Shown piece after piece: positions 18,023 to 27,729 of a stretch of 64,000 nt of DNA (positions are counted from its first letter, which is position 1; every line of letters begins with the position of its first letter). This stretch comes from Gammaproteobacteria bacterium (lineage in GTDB: Bacteria > Pseudomonadota > Gammaproteobacteria > Berkiellales > Berkiellaceae), in NCBI GenBank assembly GCA_016191245.1, contig JACPOY010000019.1, positions 124,001 to 188,000 on the forward strand, read 5' to 3'. Both the position numbers and the translations under genes were made by a program. The notes beneath the pieces are model-generated. The model made no database searches, had not been told where the DNA came from, and was given only the letters and a program-made list of their open reading frames with translations.

Positions 18023-20413
18023 ATGAATATTAGTTTATTGATAAAACATGCATCAAATATTTTGCCTACGACTTGGCCACTAAAGTCAATGATTGCTGTC
18101 AATCCGCTTTGGGATCTCCATGCTATGCCATTTAAAGATGCAATCAATTACATAGGAAAATATATACCAATACATGGTTGCTTATCTTATGATGAATATA
18201 TTAGTTTGTTTAACACTGGTGATATCACAAGAGAAAATATACAACAATCATTACAACAGGATCTAAATAAGTACTATCAAAAAAAAGTTACATTACATTT
18301 AGAAAAAACAAGCCAATTAGTTGATGAGATTCTGACAAATCAATTTAAAAGTCAAGTCTACATGTTTGAAAAAAAGCTTGGTGATTGCGAGAGATTATCA
18401 CCCTCTCATCCTATTTTGGAAGTTTTGCCTATTTGTAGAGAACAAGTTTTACAATTTATGATGAGTTACTTTGATAGGAATCAATATGATTGGTATAAGA
18501 ACACATCAAATACAGAACTTTTTGAGGCATGGAAAAGTTATGCAATATTAAATCGTGCAGTTGAAGAAAAACTTAAATTATTACCTAATAATATCAATGA
18601 TGCACTGATTGCCATGCTTGAAAGATTACATGTCCAACAGAATGATATAATTGATTTTTTTAGTACAATATTATCACAACTTGTAGGATGGCATAGTTAT
18701 ATAAAATGGATTGAATCTAGGCCGAATAATCCACTTGTTGATCAAAGTGCAACTATTGCAGAAACATTACTAATATGGTGCTGTTGCATTGATATCGAAT
18801 TAGATAAAAAGAATAAGGTCAATATTTCAAAGTACCAACCAAAACAGGGAATAGCAATTAAATCTTTGTCACTGCTTGATATTGTTGAAGATAGAACATT
18901 AAAAGAACATTTAGTAGAATATTTAAAAAGCACTTCAATTAAAGATTTGCATTATATATGGCAAAGAGCGTTAGAAATAAATTATCATGAAAAATTAATT
19001 ACCAAAATCAAATCAAGATCTAAGAGTATTTCAGCGTTAAAATCAAAGAAAGCACAATTTATTTTTTGTATCGATACTCGTTCAGAAGGTATTAGAAGAC
19101 ATATTGAACAACTTGGCAACTATGAAACCTTCGGCTATGCAGGTTTTTTTAGTTCTTTGTTTTGTCTTGAAGATAATTCAAAATCAGAATGCACTTTACA
19201 AGCTCCAGCATTGGTTGAGCCTAATATTTCTCTAAAATTAAACTATGAAAAACCATCATTTTTACAACAATTTTTATTTTCAGTTAAGACAGTTAATAAT
19301 AAGTTAAAAAACAATTTATTTACGCCTTTTGTCTCTTTTGAAATGTTTGGCAATCTAGCAACAATCCCACTTGTTGGAAAGACCTCTTATAGCAAGTATT
19401 TTCAGGCGTTCAGTACAAGTCCACCAAAATATAGTGACAAGAAACCCGTTATAATAAATCAATTTTTAGAAGACAATAGCATTGCTGAAACCGCACAAAA
19501 TGCTTATCAATTTTTAAAAACAATCGGTCTTGTTAACAATATGGCTCCCTATATTTTTATATGTGGCCATGAAGCTCAAACTGAAAACAATCCATTTCAA
19601 GCAAGCTTTGAATGTGGTGCTTGTGGAGGCAATAGTGGCTGGATCAATGCTAAAATCACCTGCGAAATTCTTAATCATGACAAAATTAGAAAAATGCTTC
19701 GTGGGCGTGGCATTGACTTTGGTATGGATACACGATTTATCCCTGCATGTCATAATACGACGACGGATGAATTTATGGTTGATGAAACACAAATATCATT
19801 CATTGATTGCTGGAAAAATATTTTCAAAGATATAAATTTTGCTTTAGAAAAGCTAAAAGAAGAAAGAAATCAAATTCTACCTAAGTTAACCACAGATGAC
19901 AGACATCTATGTTGGGCGGAGCTTATTCCAGAATGGGGGCTTGCTAACAACGCCGCTATGATTGTTGGTCCACGAAAATATACTGCAAATATTAATTTAG
20001 AAAGACGCGTTTTTTTACATTCTTATGAGCCTGATTTAGATCCAGATGGTGCTATATTAGGCTCCATTTTAAGTGCGCCCGTAGTAGTAGCACATTGGAT
20101 TAATGCACAATATTATTTTTCATCTACTGATCCAGAAATTTATGGAAGTGGCAATAAAGCTATTCATAACGTGATTGGTGATTGCGGTGTGATTGAAGGT
20201 AATTTAAGCGATTTGAAAATAGGTTTACCAATACAGTCAGTTTATTATCAGAATAAAAGAATTCATCATCCTTTACGATTATTAGTCATTATATTTGCAA
20301 ACCCAGATCTGGTAGCGAATGTTTTAGAAAAAAATCCAGATATAAAATCACTTTTTATCAATGACTGGGCTAGTTTGAAAGTAATTTCACAGGGTAATAT
20401 CCATGAGTTTTGA
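18023..20413 (+). CDS. dabA: DAB inorganic carbon transporter subunit DabA (DUF2309)
   Basis: Carbonic-anhydrase-like subunit that hydrates CO2 vectorially on the cytoplasmic face. The 796-residue protein has the DUF2309 zinc-site signatures: CIDTRSEGIRRHIE (Cys and Asp) and ICGHEAQTENNPFQASFEC followed by GACGGNSGW (His and Cys). The family start is also present (WPLKSMIAVNPLWDLH). The ATG at 18023 follows AAAGG by 7 bases; a longer frame from 17972 overlaps dabB and is not preferred. Its last 11 bases overlap the next gene. Confidence 0.93.
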   Translation: MNISLLIKHASNILPTTWPLKSMIAVNPLWDLHAMPFKDAINYIGKYIPIHGCLSYDEYISLFNTGDITRENIQQSLQQDLNKYYQKKVTLHLEKTSQLVDEILTNQFKSQVYMFEKKLGDCERLSPSHPILEVLPICREQVLQFMMSYFDRNQYDWYKNTSNTELFEAWKSYAILNRAVEEKLKLLPNNINDALIAMLERLHVQQNDIIDFFSTILSQLVGWHSYIKWIESRPNNPLVDQSATIAETLLIWCCCIDIELDKKNKVNISKYQPKQGIAIKSLSLLDIVEDRTLKEHLVEYLKSTSIKDLHYIWQRALEINYHEKLITKIKSRSKSISALKSKKAQFIFCIDTRSEGIRRHIEQLGNYETFGYAGFFSSLFCLEDNSKSECTLQAPALVEPNISLKLNYEKPSFLQQFLFSVKTVNNKLKNNLFTPFVSFEMFGNLATIPLVGKTSYSKYFQAFSTSPPKYSDKKPVIINQFLEDNSIAETAQNAYQFLKTIGLVNNMAPYIFICGHEAQTENNPFQASFECGACGGNSGWINAKITCEILNHDKIRKMLRGRGIDFGMDTRFIPACHNTTTDEFMVDETQISFIDCWKNIFKDINFALEKLKEERNQILPKLTTDDRHLCWAELIPEWGLANNAAMIVGPRKYTANINLERRVFLHSYEPDLDPDGAILGSILSAPVVVAHWINAQYYFSSTDPEIYGSGNKAIHNVIGDCGVIEGNLSDLKIGLPIQSVYYQNKRIHHPLRLLVIIFANPDLVANVLEKNPDIKSLFINDWASLKVISQGNIHEF

Positions 20414-21242
20414 CAATAAGAAAATACTACTAGCAACAAAACATAATAAAGAGAAAGTAATTAAACCAATATTAGAGCAATCTCTTGGATGTCAGGTGAT
20501 TGTTCCTAATGATTTTGACACAGATCAATTCGGTACTTTTACAGGAGAGATTGCTAGAATACTATCTCCTAAAGAGATGGTGATCAAAAAAGCCAGGCAT
20601 GCCATCGAACAGTATGCGTTTAATTATGCGATTGCTAGCGAGGGAAGCTTTGGACCTCATCCTCTTATTCCATTTGCCCCATTCAATCAAGAGTTATTAT
20701 CATTTATTGATAAAGAAAATGACATTGAAATAATTGTTTATGAGCATACAACAGAGACAAATTTTGCTACATATGATCTAAAACCTACTGATTCTTATCA
20801 TGACTTCCTGCAACAAGTTAAATTTCCTGAACATGGAGTTATTATTCGCGCATTAAAATGCAATAAAATTATTGCAAAAGGAATTCATGAAATTAATGAG
20901 CTCAGAGCTGCTATGAATTATGCATTTGAATTATCGCCTGAAATGATTAGAATTGAAACTGATATGCGCGCAATGCATAATCCAACGAGAATGAAAATCA
21001 TTGAAAGGCTTAGTAGAAATTTATTAAAACGTCTTTTGTCTAACTGTGCGCAGTGTGGTTGCTATGGTTTTGGTGAATTATCTTATCATGGCAAATTACC
21101 TTGTGAGCTATGTGGCGGATCTACAGAAATATATCAATACATTAATGAAAAATGTATTCAATGTGACTATTCTCTAAATCTACCAAGACCGGACAATTTA
21201 ACACATGCTGATTCTACATATTGTGAATATTGTAATCCATAA
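20403..21242 (+). CDS. Cys-rich protein of unknown function (DUF6671-like) coupled to dabA
   Basis: 279 residues. The N-terminal two-thirds is a compact alpha/beta region (KKILLATKHNKEKVIKPIL, then ASEGSFGPHPLIPFAPFNQE). The C-terminus holds four CxxC-type pairs (CAQCGC, CELCG, CIQC, CEYC), so it probably binds two zinc ions. I recognise it as DUF6671-like, without certainty. Its ATG lies within the end of dabA (11-base overlap), which argues for a shared transcript and a linked job in inorganic-carbon handling. The biochemical role is unknown. Confidence 0.75.
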   Translation: MSFDNKKILLATKHNKEKVIKPILEQSLGCQVIVPNDFDTDQFGTFTGEIARILSPKEMVIKKARHAIEQYAFNYAIASEGSFGPHPLIPFAPFNQELLSFIDKENDIEIIVYEHTTETNFATYDLKPTDSYHDFLQQVKFPEHGVIIRALKCNKIIAKGIHEINELRAAMNYAFELSPEMIRIETDMRAMHNPTRMKIIERLSRNLLKRLLSNCAQCGCYGFGELSYHGKLPCELCGGSTEIYQYINEKCIQCDYSLNLPRPDNLTHADSTYCEYCNP

Positions 21243-21255
21243 AATAGGTGAATGA

Positions 21256-21750
21256 ATGAATAATAAATTAGTCGCTGTAGTTTACGGTTCCTTATCAGAT
21301 TGGGAAATAATGAAAAACGCGGTTGATATTCTAGAGTCTTTTGATATACCTTATCATACTCAAGTTATTTCAGCTCATCGTACGCCGCATCTTCTCTATG
21401 AATTTGCACAATCTTGCAAAAATAATGGTTATGAAGTAGTCATTGCTGGTGCAGGAGGAGCCGCTCATCTTCCTGGTATGCTTGCTGCTTTAACATCTAT
21501 ACCTGTATTAGGTGTTCCAATTGCAAATAATTCGTTGAATGGGATGGATTCTTTGTTATCAATTGCGCAAATGCCAGCAGGAATACCTGTAGCGACATTA
21601 GCTATAGGAAAAGCTGGAGCGAAAAATGCAGCACTTCTAGCTAGTGCTATCTTAGCAAATAAATATCCCAATATTGATTTAAAACTCAATGATTATCGTC
21701 AAAATCAAACAAATACTGTTTTATCCAACCTCATTCCGGAGGTAACTTAA
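21256..21750 (+). CDS. purE: N5-carboxyaminoimidazole ribonucleotide mutase PurE
   Basis: Converts N5-CAIR to CAIR in purine synthesis. The 164-residue protein has VVYGSLSDWEIMKNAVDILE, VISAHRTPHLLYEFAQ, the substrate loop AGAGGAAHLPGMLAALTS and the pattern VLGVPIANNSLNGMDSLLSI. This is the class I PurE pattern. It lies 13 bases after the DUF6671-like gene and overlaps purK by one base, so it reads as part of the dab transcript. PurK consumes bicarbonate, which the DAB pump would supply. Confidence 0.95.
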   Translation: MNNKLVAVVYGSLSDWEIMKNAVDILESFDIPYHTQVISAHRTPHLLYEFAQSCKNNGYEVVIAGAGGAAHLPGMLAALTSIPVLGVPIANNSLNGMDSLLSIAQMPAGIPVATLAIGKAGAKNAALLASAILANKYPNIDLKLNDYRQNQTNTVLSNLIPEVT

Positions 21751-22784
21751 TGAATATAGGTATTTTAGGAGCAGGCCAGTTGAGCCGTATGCTCGCAATC
21801 GCTGGGATCCCGATGGGCTTTAACTTTATTTTTTATTCTCCATCAGATCAAAATTGCGTAAAAAATTTAGGAAAAGTAATTAATAAGTCTTACGATGACC
21901 AAGAGGCTGTTATTGAGTTTGCATCATTATGTGATGTGATTACATATGAAAATGAAAATATTCCTTATGAGACAGCAGTGCTTATCGAGAGCCTAAAACC
22001 TTTATACCCTAGCGCAAATACTCTTTTGAATACCCAAGATAGGTTACTTGAAAAGCAATTGTTTCACTCATTAAACATACCAACCGTACCCTTTAAGTGT
22101 GTTGATAATTATCAAGATTTATTCGACTTTGTTGAAGAATATGATTTTCCGGTTATTATCAAAAAGCGCACACAAGGTTATGATGGCAAAGGACAAATTA
22201 AAATAATTAGTAATAAAGATCTTGTTAAGCTCGAAGGTGAAATGCTCTGTAATTTAATTGTAGAAAAAATGGTCAATTTTGAACGTGAGATTTCAATTAT
22301 TGGGACGAAATCACTAAATGGTGAGATAGCATATTATGATATTTGTGAAAATAAACATATCAATGGAGTATTACATAGAACATGTAACAAAATAAAGGAT
22401 CCAATATTTGAAAATGCAAAGATCTATCTTAACAAAGTCTTTGAACACTTTAACTATGTTGGCTGTTTAGCCTTTGAGTTCTTTCAATGCAAAGGAATGA
22501 TATATGCAAATGAGTTGGCACCTCGCGTCCATAATACAGGACATTGGACTATAGAGGGAACGTTTTGTAGTCAATTTGAGAATCACATTCGTGCTATCGT
22601 AGGATTGCCTTTAGGTAATACTGAAAGTCTTGCTAACTTTGAAATGGAAAATTTCATCGGTAGGTTGCCTTTACTTAACGAGATATTTAACCTAAAAGAT
22701 ACATACTTTCATGATTATCAGAAAGAACCAAAGCCAGGACGTAAATTAGGTCATATTTCAAGAAAAATAGGCTATTCTCTTTAA
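21750..22784 (+). CDS. purK: N5-carboxyaminoimidazole ribonucleotide synthase PurK
   Basis: ATP-grasp enzyme that carboxylates AIR with bicarbonate and ATP to N5-CAIR, the substrate of PurE. The 344-residue protein starts with the dinucleotide-like loop IGILGAGQLSRMLAIAG, has the ATP-grasp core FPVIIKKRTQGYDGKGQIKI and the metal-binding ANELAPRVHNTGHWTIEG. The one-base overlap with purE (TAATG) couples their translation. The placement behind the DAB genes is unusual and is discussed as a finding. Confidence 0.95.
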   Translation: MNIGILGAGQLSRMLAIAGIPMGFNFIFYSPSDQNCVKNLGKVINKSYDDQEAVIEFASLCDVITYENENIPYETAVLIESLKPLYPSANTLLNTQDRLLEKQLFHSLNIPTVPFKCVDNYQDLFDFVEEYDFPVIIKKRTQGYDGKGQIKIISNKDLVKLEGEMLCNLIVEKMVNFEREISIIGTKSLNGEIAYYDICENKHINGVLHRTCNKIKDPIFENAKIYLNKVFEHFNYVGCLAFEFFQCKGMIYANELAPRVHNTGHWTIEGTFCSQFENHIRAIVGLPLGNTESLANFEMENFIGRLPLLNEIFNLKDTYFHDYQKEPKPGRKLGHISRKIGYSL

Positions 22785-22858
22785 TTATTAGCCTTCATTC
22801 AGTCTAAAATATTTGCCAAATTATTATACTGATTAAATTTAACCGTGTGAGAAGTGTA

Positions 22859-23806
22859 ATGGACAGATCACTATTACTCTGGGTAATTTTTATTATTATT
22901 GTGCTTTTTCTTCTTGCCTTTGATTTAGGAGTTTTGCACAAAACTAATAGAGAAATTGGTATTAAAGAGAGTCTTTATACTAGTTTAGGTTATATTATTA
23001 CAGGTGTTTTATTTGGCGCTTGGATTTGGTTTGATCAAGGGGCACAAAAAGGTGCTGAATATTTAACTGGCTTTGCAATTGAAAAATCACTTGCGTTGGA
23101 TAATATATTTCTTATTTCTCTTATATTTACTTACTTTGCTATTCCGAGAAAATATCAGTATAGAATTTTATTTTGGGGGATTGTTGGGGTTATCGTTTTA
23201 CGGGCAATGCTGATTGCCTTAGGAGTCGCGCTCATTGCAAGCTTTGCTTGGATATTATACCTGTTTGCCGTATTTTTAATCTTCACAGGTATCAAAATGT
23301 TTTTTATTATCGATAATCTGCCTGATATTAAGTCAAATCCTCTTTTACGATTTATAAGGCTTCATTGCAATGTTACTAATGAAATACGTGGTCCAGAATT
23401 TTTCGTAAAAGTCAAAAAAGATAAAAATAATAATGAAAGTAAATGGTACATCACGCCTTTATTTTTAGCGCTTATTTTGATTGAGTGTATGGATTTAATC
23501 TTTGCGGTGGACAGTGTACCTGCAATTCTTGCCATTACGACAGATACCTATATTGTTTATACTAGTAACATATTTGCAGTTTTGGGTTTAAGGGCATTAT
23601 ATTTTGCATTGGATGCATTGCTTGTGCGCTTTAAATATCTCAAGTATGCCTTAGCAATTTTGTTAATTTTTATTGGTAGCAAAATATTTATTGCTGAGCT
23701 ACTAGATATGGCCAAATTTCCACCAGTACTTGCTCTTACTATCACATTTACCATTTTGGCAGTCGGAGTGATTTACTCAATGTATAAAACGCGTAAAAAG
23801 AATTAG
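22859..23806 (+). CDS. TerC family integral membrane protein (Alx-like)
   Basis: TerC/Alx proteins are inner-membrane metal exporters, several of which act on manganese. The product has about 315 residues and nine or so helices. It shows the family acid motifs FAIEKSLALDNIFLISLIFT and LILIECMDLIFAVDSVPAIL, whose acidic residues lie in helices, and the ending LTITFTILAVGVIYSM. The ATG at 22859 follows GAGAAG; a GTG at 22847 is an alternative. It is separated from purK by 74 bases and may have its own promoter. Confidence 0.88.
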   Translation: MDRSLLLWVIFIIIVLFLLAFDLGVLHKTNREIGIKESLYTSLGYIITGVLFGAWIWFDQGAQKGAEYLTGFAIEKSLALDNIFLISLIFTYFAIPRKYQYRILFWGIVGVIVLRAMLIALGVALIASFAWILYLFAVFLIFTGIKMFFIIDNLPDIKSNPLLRFIRLHCNVTNEIRGPEFFVKVKKDKNNNESKWYITPLFLALILIECMDLIFAVDSVPAILAITTDTYIVYTSNIFAVLGLRALYFALDALLVRFKYLKYALAILLIFIGSKIFIAELLDMAKFPPVLALTITFTILAVGVIYSMYKTRKKN

Positions 23807-23840
23807 TTTATAGAAAAACTCTTGTTTTGAATCATTATCC

Positions 23841-24041
23841 TTAACCTTTCTTTTCGTTTATTTCCCATTCATTGATTGGTTCTTTAGTTGGGATTTTATA
23901 ATCTTCAGACGCCCATGAGCCAAGATCTATTAATTTGCAGCGTTCACAACAAAAAGGTCTAAACGGATTTGATGGTGCAAATACACTTGGTTTCTCGCAC
24001 GTTGGGCAAGAAATTGTTTTCGTTTGTTTACTATCAGTCAT
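23841..24041 (-). CDS. yacG: DNA gyrase inhibitor YacG
   Basis: Small zinc protein that binds GyrB and blocks gyrase. The 66-residue product has the zinc site CPTCEK and FCCERCKLIDLGSWA, the family signature, and an acidic tail. The ATG at 24041 lies just past the zapD stop; an in-frame TTG at 24059 would overlap zapD. The order coaE-zapD-yacG behind the pil genes is conserved in gammaproteobacteria. Confidence 0.93.
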   Translation of the reverse strand: MTDSKQTKTISCPTCEKPSVFAPSNPFRPFCCERCKLIDLGSWASEDYKIPTKEPINEWEINEKKG

Positions 24042-24043
24042 AT

Positions 24044-24820
24044 TTATATCATACAGCAAGTTAACTCGAATGGAATATCTTGTGACGCTAAAGCGGGCTT
24101 GCCTTGTTCAAAATTTGCAAATAAAAACCGAATATTTACACGATGCTTATTGGCGCTAATTTCTGGGTAGGCACCTAAATCAGCACGCAAGTTAATTCGA
24201 ATCAATTGGCAGTTGGTTTGTGAATTTAAAGTCTTTTGATAAGTACCAGCAACGGCAATTTCACGAGTTGGCATGCTACTTTGACGTGTGAGATCAAGCA
24301 CTAAATTTAATGCTTTCTCAAGAGGCTCCAACAAATCAAACCACTGATTAATGCTATATTGGCGTGTTTTAGGAGGCAAATTCAACCAATAATGAAATGC
24401 AGGCAAATCAAAACTACAAGTACCGCCAGGTATTGTTAAACGTTGTCTTAACCCGTTTAAAAGTTCACTATTTTGAGGGAAAAAGCCTTGTTTTGCAGAG
24501 TAACTTTTAACAATTTCTAAGGATTTTTCAAGATCTCTTAGCACCTTATCAAGCGCCCTGTGATCAATACTCGGCGTTTTCGCGAGACGTTGTAAACCAT
24601 TGCTATGTCTTTCTAACTCTTTAGAAAGCTCACTTCTAAATTCAGAGCGTTCAACAAGATTGTAAAGTTCAATGATTGTTGCGACGCAATCTTTAGCATC
24701 CCAGGTACTAACTAAGTTAGTCGATCTGTACTTTGCTAATTGGAATAAGTACTCCGCTCTTAAGAAGGTGCGAATTCTTTCATTGAGCGGGTGTTCAAAG
24801 GAAAGAGTTGGTTGTGCCAC
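24044..24820 (-). CDS. zapD: Cell division protein ZapD
   Basis: Cross-links FtsZ filaments by binding the FtsZ C-terminal peptide. The 258-residue protein begins with FEHPLNERIRTFLRAEYLF, the family start, and ends in a beta domain with IRINLRADLGAYPEISANKH. Its length equals that of known ZapD. It lies 140 bases after coaE and two bases before the yacG ATG, giving a coaE-zapD-yacG order. Confidence 0.93.
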   Translation of the reverse strand: MAQPTLSFEHPLNERIRTFLRAEYLFQLAKYRSTNLVSTWDAKDCVATIIELYNLVERSEFRSELSKELERHSNGLQRLAKTPSIDHRALDKVLRDLEKSLEIVKSYSAKQGFFPQNSELLNGLRQRLTIPGGTCSFDLPAFHYWLNLPPKTRQYSINQWFDLLEPLEKALNLVLDLTRQSSMPTREIAVAGTYQKTLNSQTNCQLIRINLRADLGAYPEISANKHRVNIRFLFANFEQGKPALASQDIPFELTCCMI

Positions 24821-24960
24821 AGGCTAGTTCCTCAAAAGATGTGTGTATTTCCCTCAAAGAGGGGTCTTTTAAGCAACTATAACAAAGAGTGGTTTCGCAA
24901 GACAGAGCGGGAGTGGTTAAAGTAGGAGGATTATCATAAAGATTAAGGTGAATGTACTTC

Positions 24961-25569
24961 TCATTTCCCTTTTGCTTTATCCAGAAACCGTCGATGTAAG
25001 TCTATTATCTTATTTTTAAGCTCATCAACGTTGCCGGTATTAAGCAATAAAGTATCGGCAATCTTGTTGCGCTCTTCACGTGTAGCTTGGGCCAACATCA
25101 TCTTTTTAACTAAACTTTGGCTACAATGGTCTCGTTTTGCCGTCCATTCAAGTTGATATTGCTCGGGGGTATCAATAACAAGAACATGATTTACCAGCTG
25201 TTGATATTGCTCAAAGTGTTCTGATAGCAAAGGAATAACAACGATACAATAAGGGTAATCTATCTCACTGATTTTTTCTTGCAGCTGAAGATAAATAGCT
25301 GGATGCAACAATGCTTCAAGCCATTGTTTATCTTCTACATGATTAAATATTTTCTCTCGTAGAGCCTTGCGATTAATTTCACCGCTTTGATCTACAATTG
25401 AAGCCCCATAGCGCTCAACGATTTTATTGAAGGCACTTTGGGAAGGTTTCACCAGATCTCTGGCGACAATATCTGCATCAATGACGGGCGCCCCACATTC
25501 TGCAAAAAACTGAGCAGCCGTGCTTTTGCCCGATCCAATGCCGCCTGTTAAACCAACTATAAATGTCAT
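24961..25569 (-). CDS. coaE: Dephospho-CoA kinase
   Basis: Last step of coenzyme A synthesis: phosphorylates the 3'-OH of dephospho-CoA. The 202-residue protein has the P-loop GLTGGIGSGKSTAAQFF, the segment DADIVARDLVKPS and the lid-region pattern RDHCSQSLVKKMMLAQATRE. The start overlaps the pilD stop by four bases. The pilD-coaE link is typical of this phylum. Confidence 0.96.
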   Translation of the reverse strand: MTFIVGLTGGIGSGKSTAAQFFAECGAPVIDADIVARDLVKPSQSAFNKIVERYGASIVDQSGEINRKALREKIFNHVEDKQWLEALLHPAIYLQLQEKISEIDYPYCIVVIPLLSEHFEQYQQLVNHVLVIDTPEQYQLEWTAKRDHCSQSLVKKMMLAQATREERNKIADTLLLNTGNVDELKNKIIDLHRRFLDKAKGK

Positions 25570-26468
25570 GAAAGTCCAAACATTGAAAAATAAAGATGAG
25601 ACAGTTTATCACCCCAAATAAGACTAACCCATCCAGCGATGGCCAAAAAAGGGCCAAAAGGAATAGGATTCTCGCGAGAATGACGCTTGAGTACAATAAG
25701 GGTTACACCCACAATAGTGCCTACAAATGAGGAGATTAAAACAATGGTGGGAAGTGCTTGCCAGCCTAACCAGGCACCTAGCATCGCAAGCAATTTAAAA
25801 TCACCATACCCCATACCTTCTTTATGGGTGATGAGCTTAAAAATCCAATAAATAGTCCAAAGAAAAAGATAACCGGCAATGACGCCAATGATGGCATCGT
25901 TAATGCTGACAAAAAGATGTTGGATGTTAACCAACAGGCCTAACCATAACATAGCCAAAGTAATGTCATCGGGTAAAAGTTGATGTTCAATATCAATAAC
26001 CGTCAGTGCAATTAATGCCCACGTTAAGATCAATGATGCTAAACATTTCCAAGTAAACCCAAAGTAATAGGCAATGATAATAGATAATATTGCACAGAAT
26101 ACTTCTATTAAGGGATAACGAAGAGATATAGATGAGCCACACGAGTGACATTTTCCTTTCAAGAAAATAAAACTGAGTAAAGGTATGTTTTCAAAAATAC
26201 CAATAGGACGTTTGCATGATGGGCACTGCGATCTTGGTGTGACTAAATTAAAAGGTTCAAGATCAGCTGGTTTGAGATCCTCTTCAGAAGGGAATGACTT
26301 AATATTTTCCTGTAAATAAGCGTAACATTGTTCCGTCCATTCACGATGTAGCATTAAGGGAAGTCGCCAAATGACGACATTTAAAAAGCTACCGATAATA
26401 AGTCCTAGCACACCTATACAAGTTAGATAAACTGCTTGAGAGTGCGTAAATAATTCAATCCATGTCAT
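25566..26468 (-). CDS. pilD: Prepilin leader peptidase / N-methyltransferase PilD
   Basis: Inner-membrane aspartic peptidase that cuts type IV prepilins and type II pseudopilins and methylates the new N-terminus. The product has 300 residues from the ATG at 26468 (a frame from 26525 overlaps pilC and is less likely). It has the zinc tetracysteine CPSCKRP with KCHSCGSS, the first catalytic Asp in VIDIEHQLLPDDIT and the second in GYGDFKLLAMLGAWLG. Membrane helices fill the rest. It acts on the two pilins at 33326-34213. Confidence 0.95.
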   Translation of the reverse strand: MTWIELFTHSQAVYLTCIGVLGLIIGSFLNVVIWRLPLMLHREWTEQCYAYLQENIKSFPSEEDLKPADLEPFNLVTPRSQCPSCKRPIGIFENIPLLSFIFLKGKCHSCGSSISLRYPLIEVFCAILSIIIAYYFGFTWKCLASLILTWALIALTVIDIEHQLLPDDITLAMLWLGLLVNIQHLFVSINDAIIGVIAGYLFLWTIYWIFKLITHKEGMGYGDFKLLAMLGAWLGWQALPTIVLISSFVGTIVGVTLIVLKRHSRENPIPFGPFLAIAGWVSLIWGDKLSHLYFSMFGLS

Positions 26469-26481
26469 GGGACGGGACGCC

Positions 26482-27726
26482 TTAAATAACTGATCCCATT
26501 TTAAATATGGGCAAGTACATTGCAATGACTAATCCACCTACTAATACACCAAGTACTGCCATAATTAAAGGTTCTAATAGGGAACTTAGGCCATCAACTG
26601 CCGCATCAACTTCTTCTTCATAGATAGTTGCAATTTTTCCAAGCATGGCATCTAACGATCCAGATTCTTCCCCAATTGTAACCATTTGAATGACCATATT
26701 TGGAAATATACCAGTATTACGCATGGCAAGTTGCATTTGCGAACCAGTTGACACTTCGTCTCTTATTCTAAGGACAGCCGTGCTGTAAATGATATTTCCA
26801 GTTGCACCAGCGACAGATTCAAGCGCTTCAACAAGAGGAACCCCTGCGGCAAAAGTGGTAGAGAGTGTGCGAGCAAATCTTGCGATTGCCGCTTTATGCA
26901 GTATATTACCAACAATAGGCACTTTGAGTAATAAACGATCAAATGTATGCTCAACTTTGGGATATTTTCTTTTACTATAAGAAATCCCCCAAACGGATAA
27001 AATAATGATACCAAGAAATGCCCACCACCATTTCTGGACAATTTTTGAAAGGGAAATGATCATTTTGGTAAAAGCAGGTAAATCCGCACCAAATCCCTTA
27101 AACAATTGTTCAAATTGTGGCACAACAAACACCAGTAATATCGCAGTGACAATGATAGCAACCACCATCACTGCTGTAGGATAGAATAATGCTTTTTTGA
27201 TTTTTCTTTTCAAACTCTCTGTTTTTTCTTTGTAGGTTGCAATTCTATCAAGCATCGTTTCTAAAGAACCAGAAGCCTCACCGGCTGCCACAAGACTACA
27301 AAATAAAGGATCAAAATACATGGGATGTTGCTTGAGCGCTTCAGAAAATGAACGACCCGCTTCAACATCTGCCTTAATAGATAAAACTAAATCACGCATG
27401 GATTCATTATCCAGGCCTTTTGCTACGATATCAAAAGATTGTACTAAGGGAACACCCGCCGACATCATTGTTGCCATTTGACGACTAAAATAACTGATTT
27501 CAGCGGCCGATATTTTTTTTCTACGTTGACCAGAAAAAATTGATTTTGAACGCCTACGTACTTTAATAGGGTTTAAGCCTTGTCGTCGTAGATCTGCTTT
27601 AGCAAGGGTTAAATTAATTGCGGCAATTTCACCCTTAACTTTTGCGCCTTGATTATTGGTACATTCATAAGCAAAAGTGGATAATTTGGTTGGTGTTGAC
27701 GTAGGAGATTTCTTTAGCGCTGACAT
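26482..27726 (-). CDS. pilC: Type IV pilus platform protein PilC
   Basis: Inner-membrane platform for the extension and retraction motors. The 414-residue protein has two T2SS-F domains, each with the GVPL-type motif (MSAGVPLVQSFDIVAKG and FAAGVPLVEALESVAG) and the matching SGSLETMLDRIA and SGSLDAMLGKIA loops, plus three or so helices. It lies between pilB (gap of three bases) and pilD (13 bases), so it is one operon. No retraction ATPase (pilT) is in the window. Confidence 0.95.
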   Translation of the reverse strand: MSALKKSPTSTPTKLSTFAYECTNNQGAKVKGEIAAINLTLAKADLRRQGLNPIKVRRRSKSIFSGQRRKKISAAEISYFSRQMATMMSAGVPLVQSFDIVAKGLDNESMRDLVLSIKADVEAGRSFSEALKQHPMYFDPLFCSLVAAGEASGSLETMLDRIATYKEKTESLKRKIKKALFYPTAVMVVAIIVTAILLVFVVPQFEQLFKGFGADLPAFTKMIISLSKIVQKWWWAFLGIIILSVWGISYSKRKYPKVEHTFDRLLLKVPIVGNILHKAAIARFARTLSTTFAAGVPLVEALESVAGATGNIIYSTAVLRIRDEVSTGSQMQLAMRNTGIFPNMVIQMVTIGEESGSLDAMLGKIATIYEEEVDAAVDGLSSLLEPLIMAVLGVLVGGLVIAMYLPIFKMGSVI

Positions 27727-27729
27727 AAT

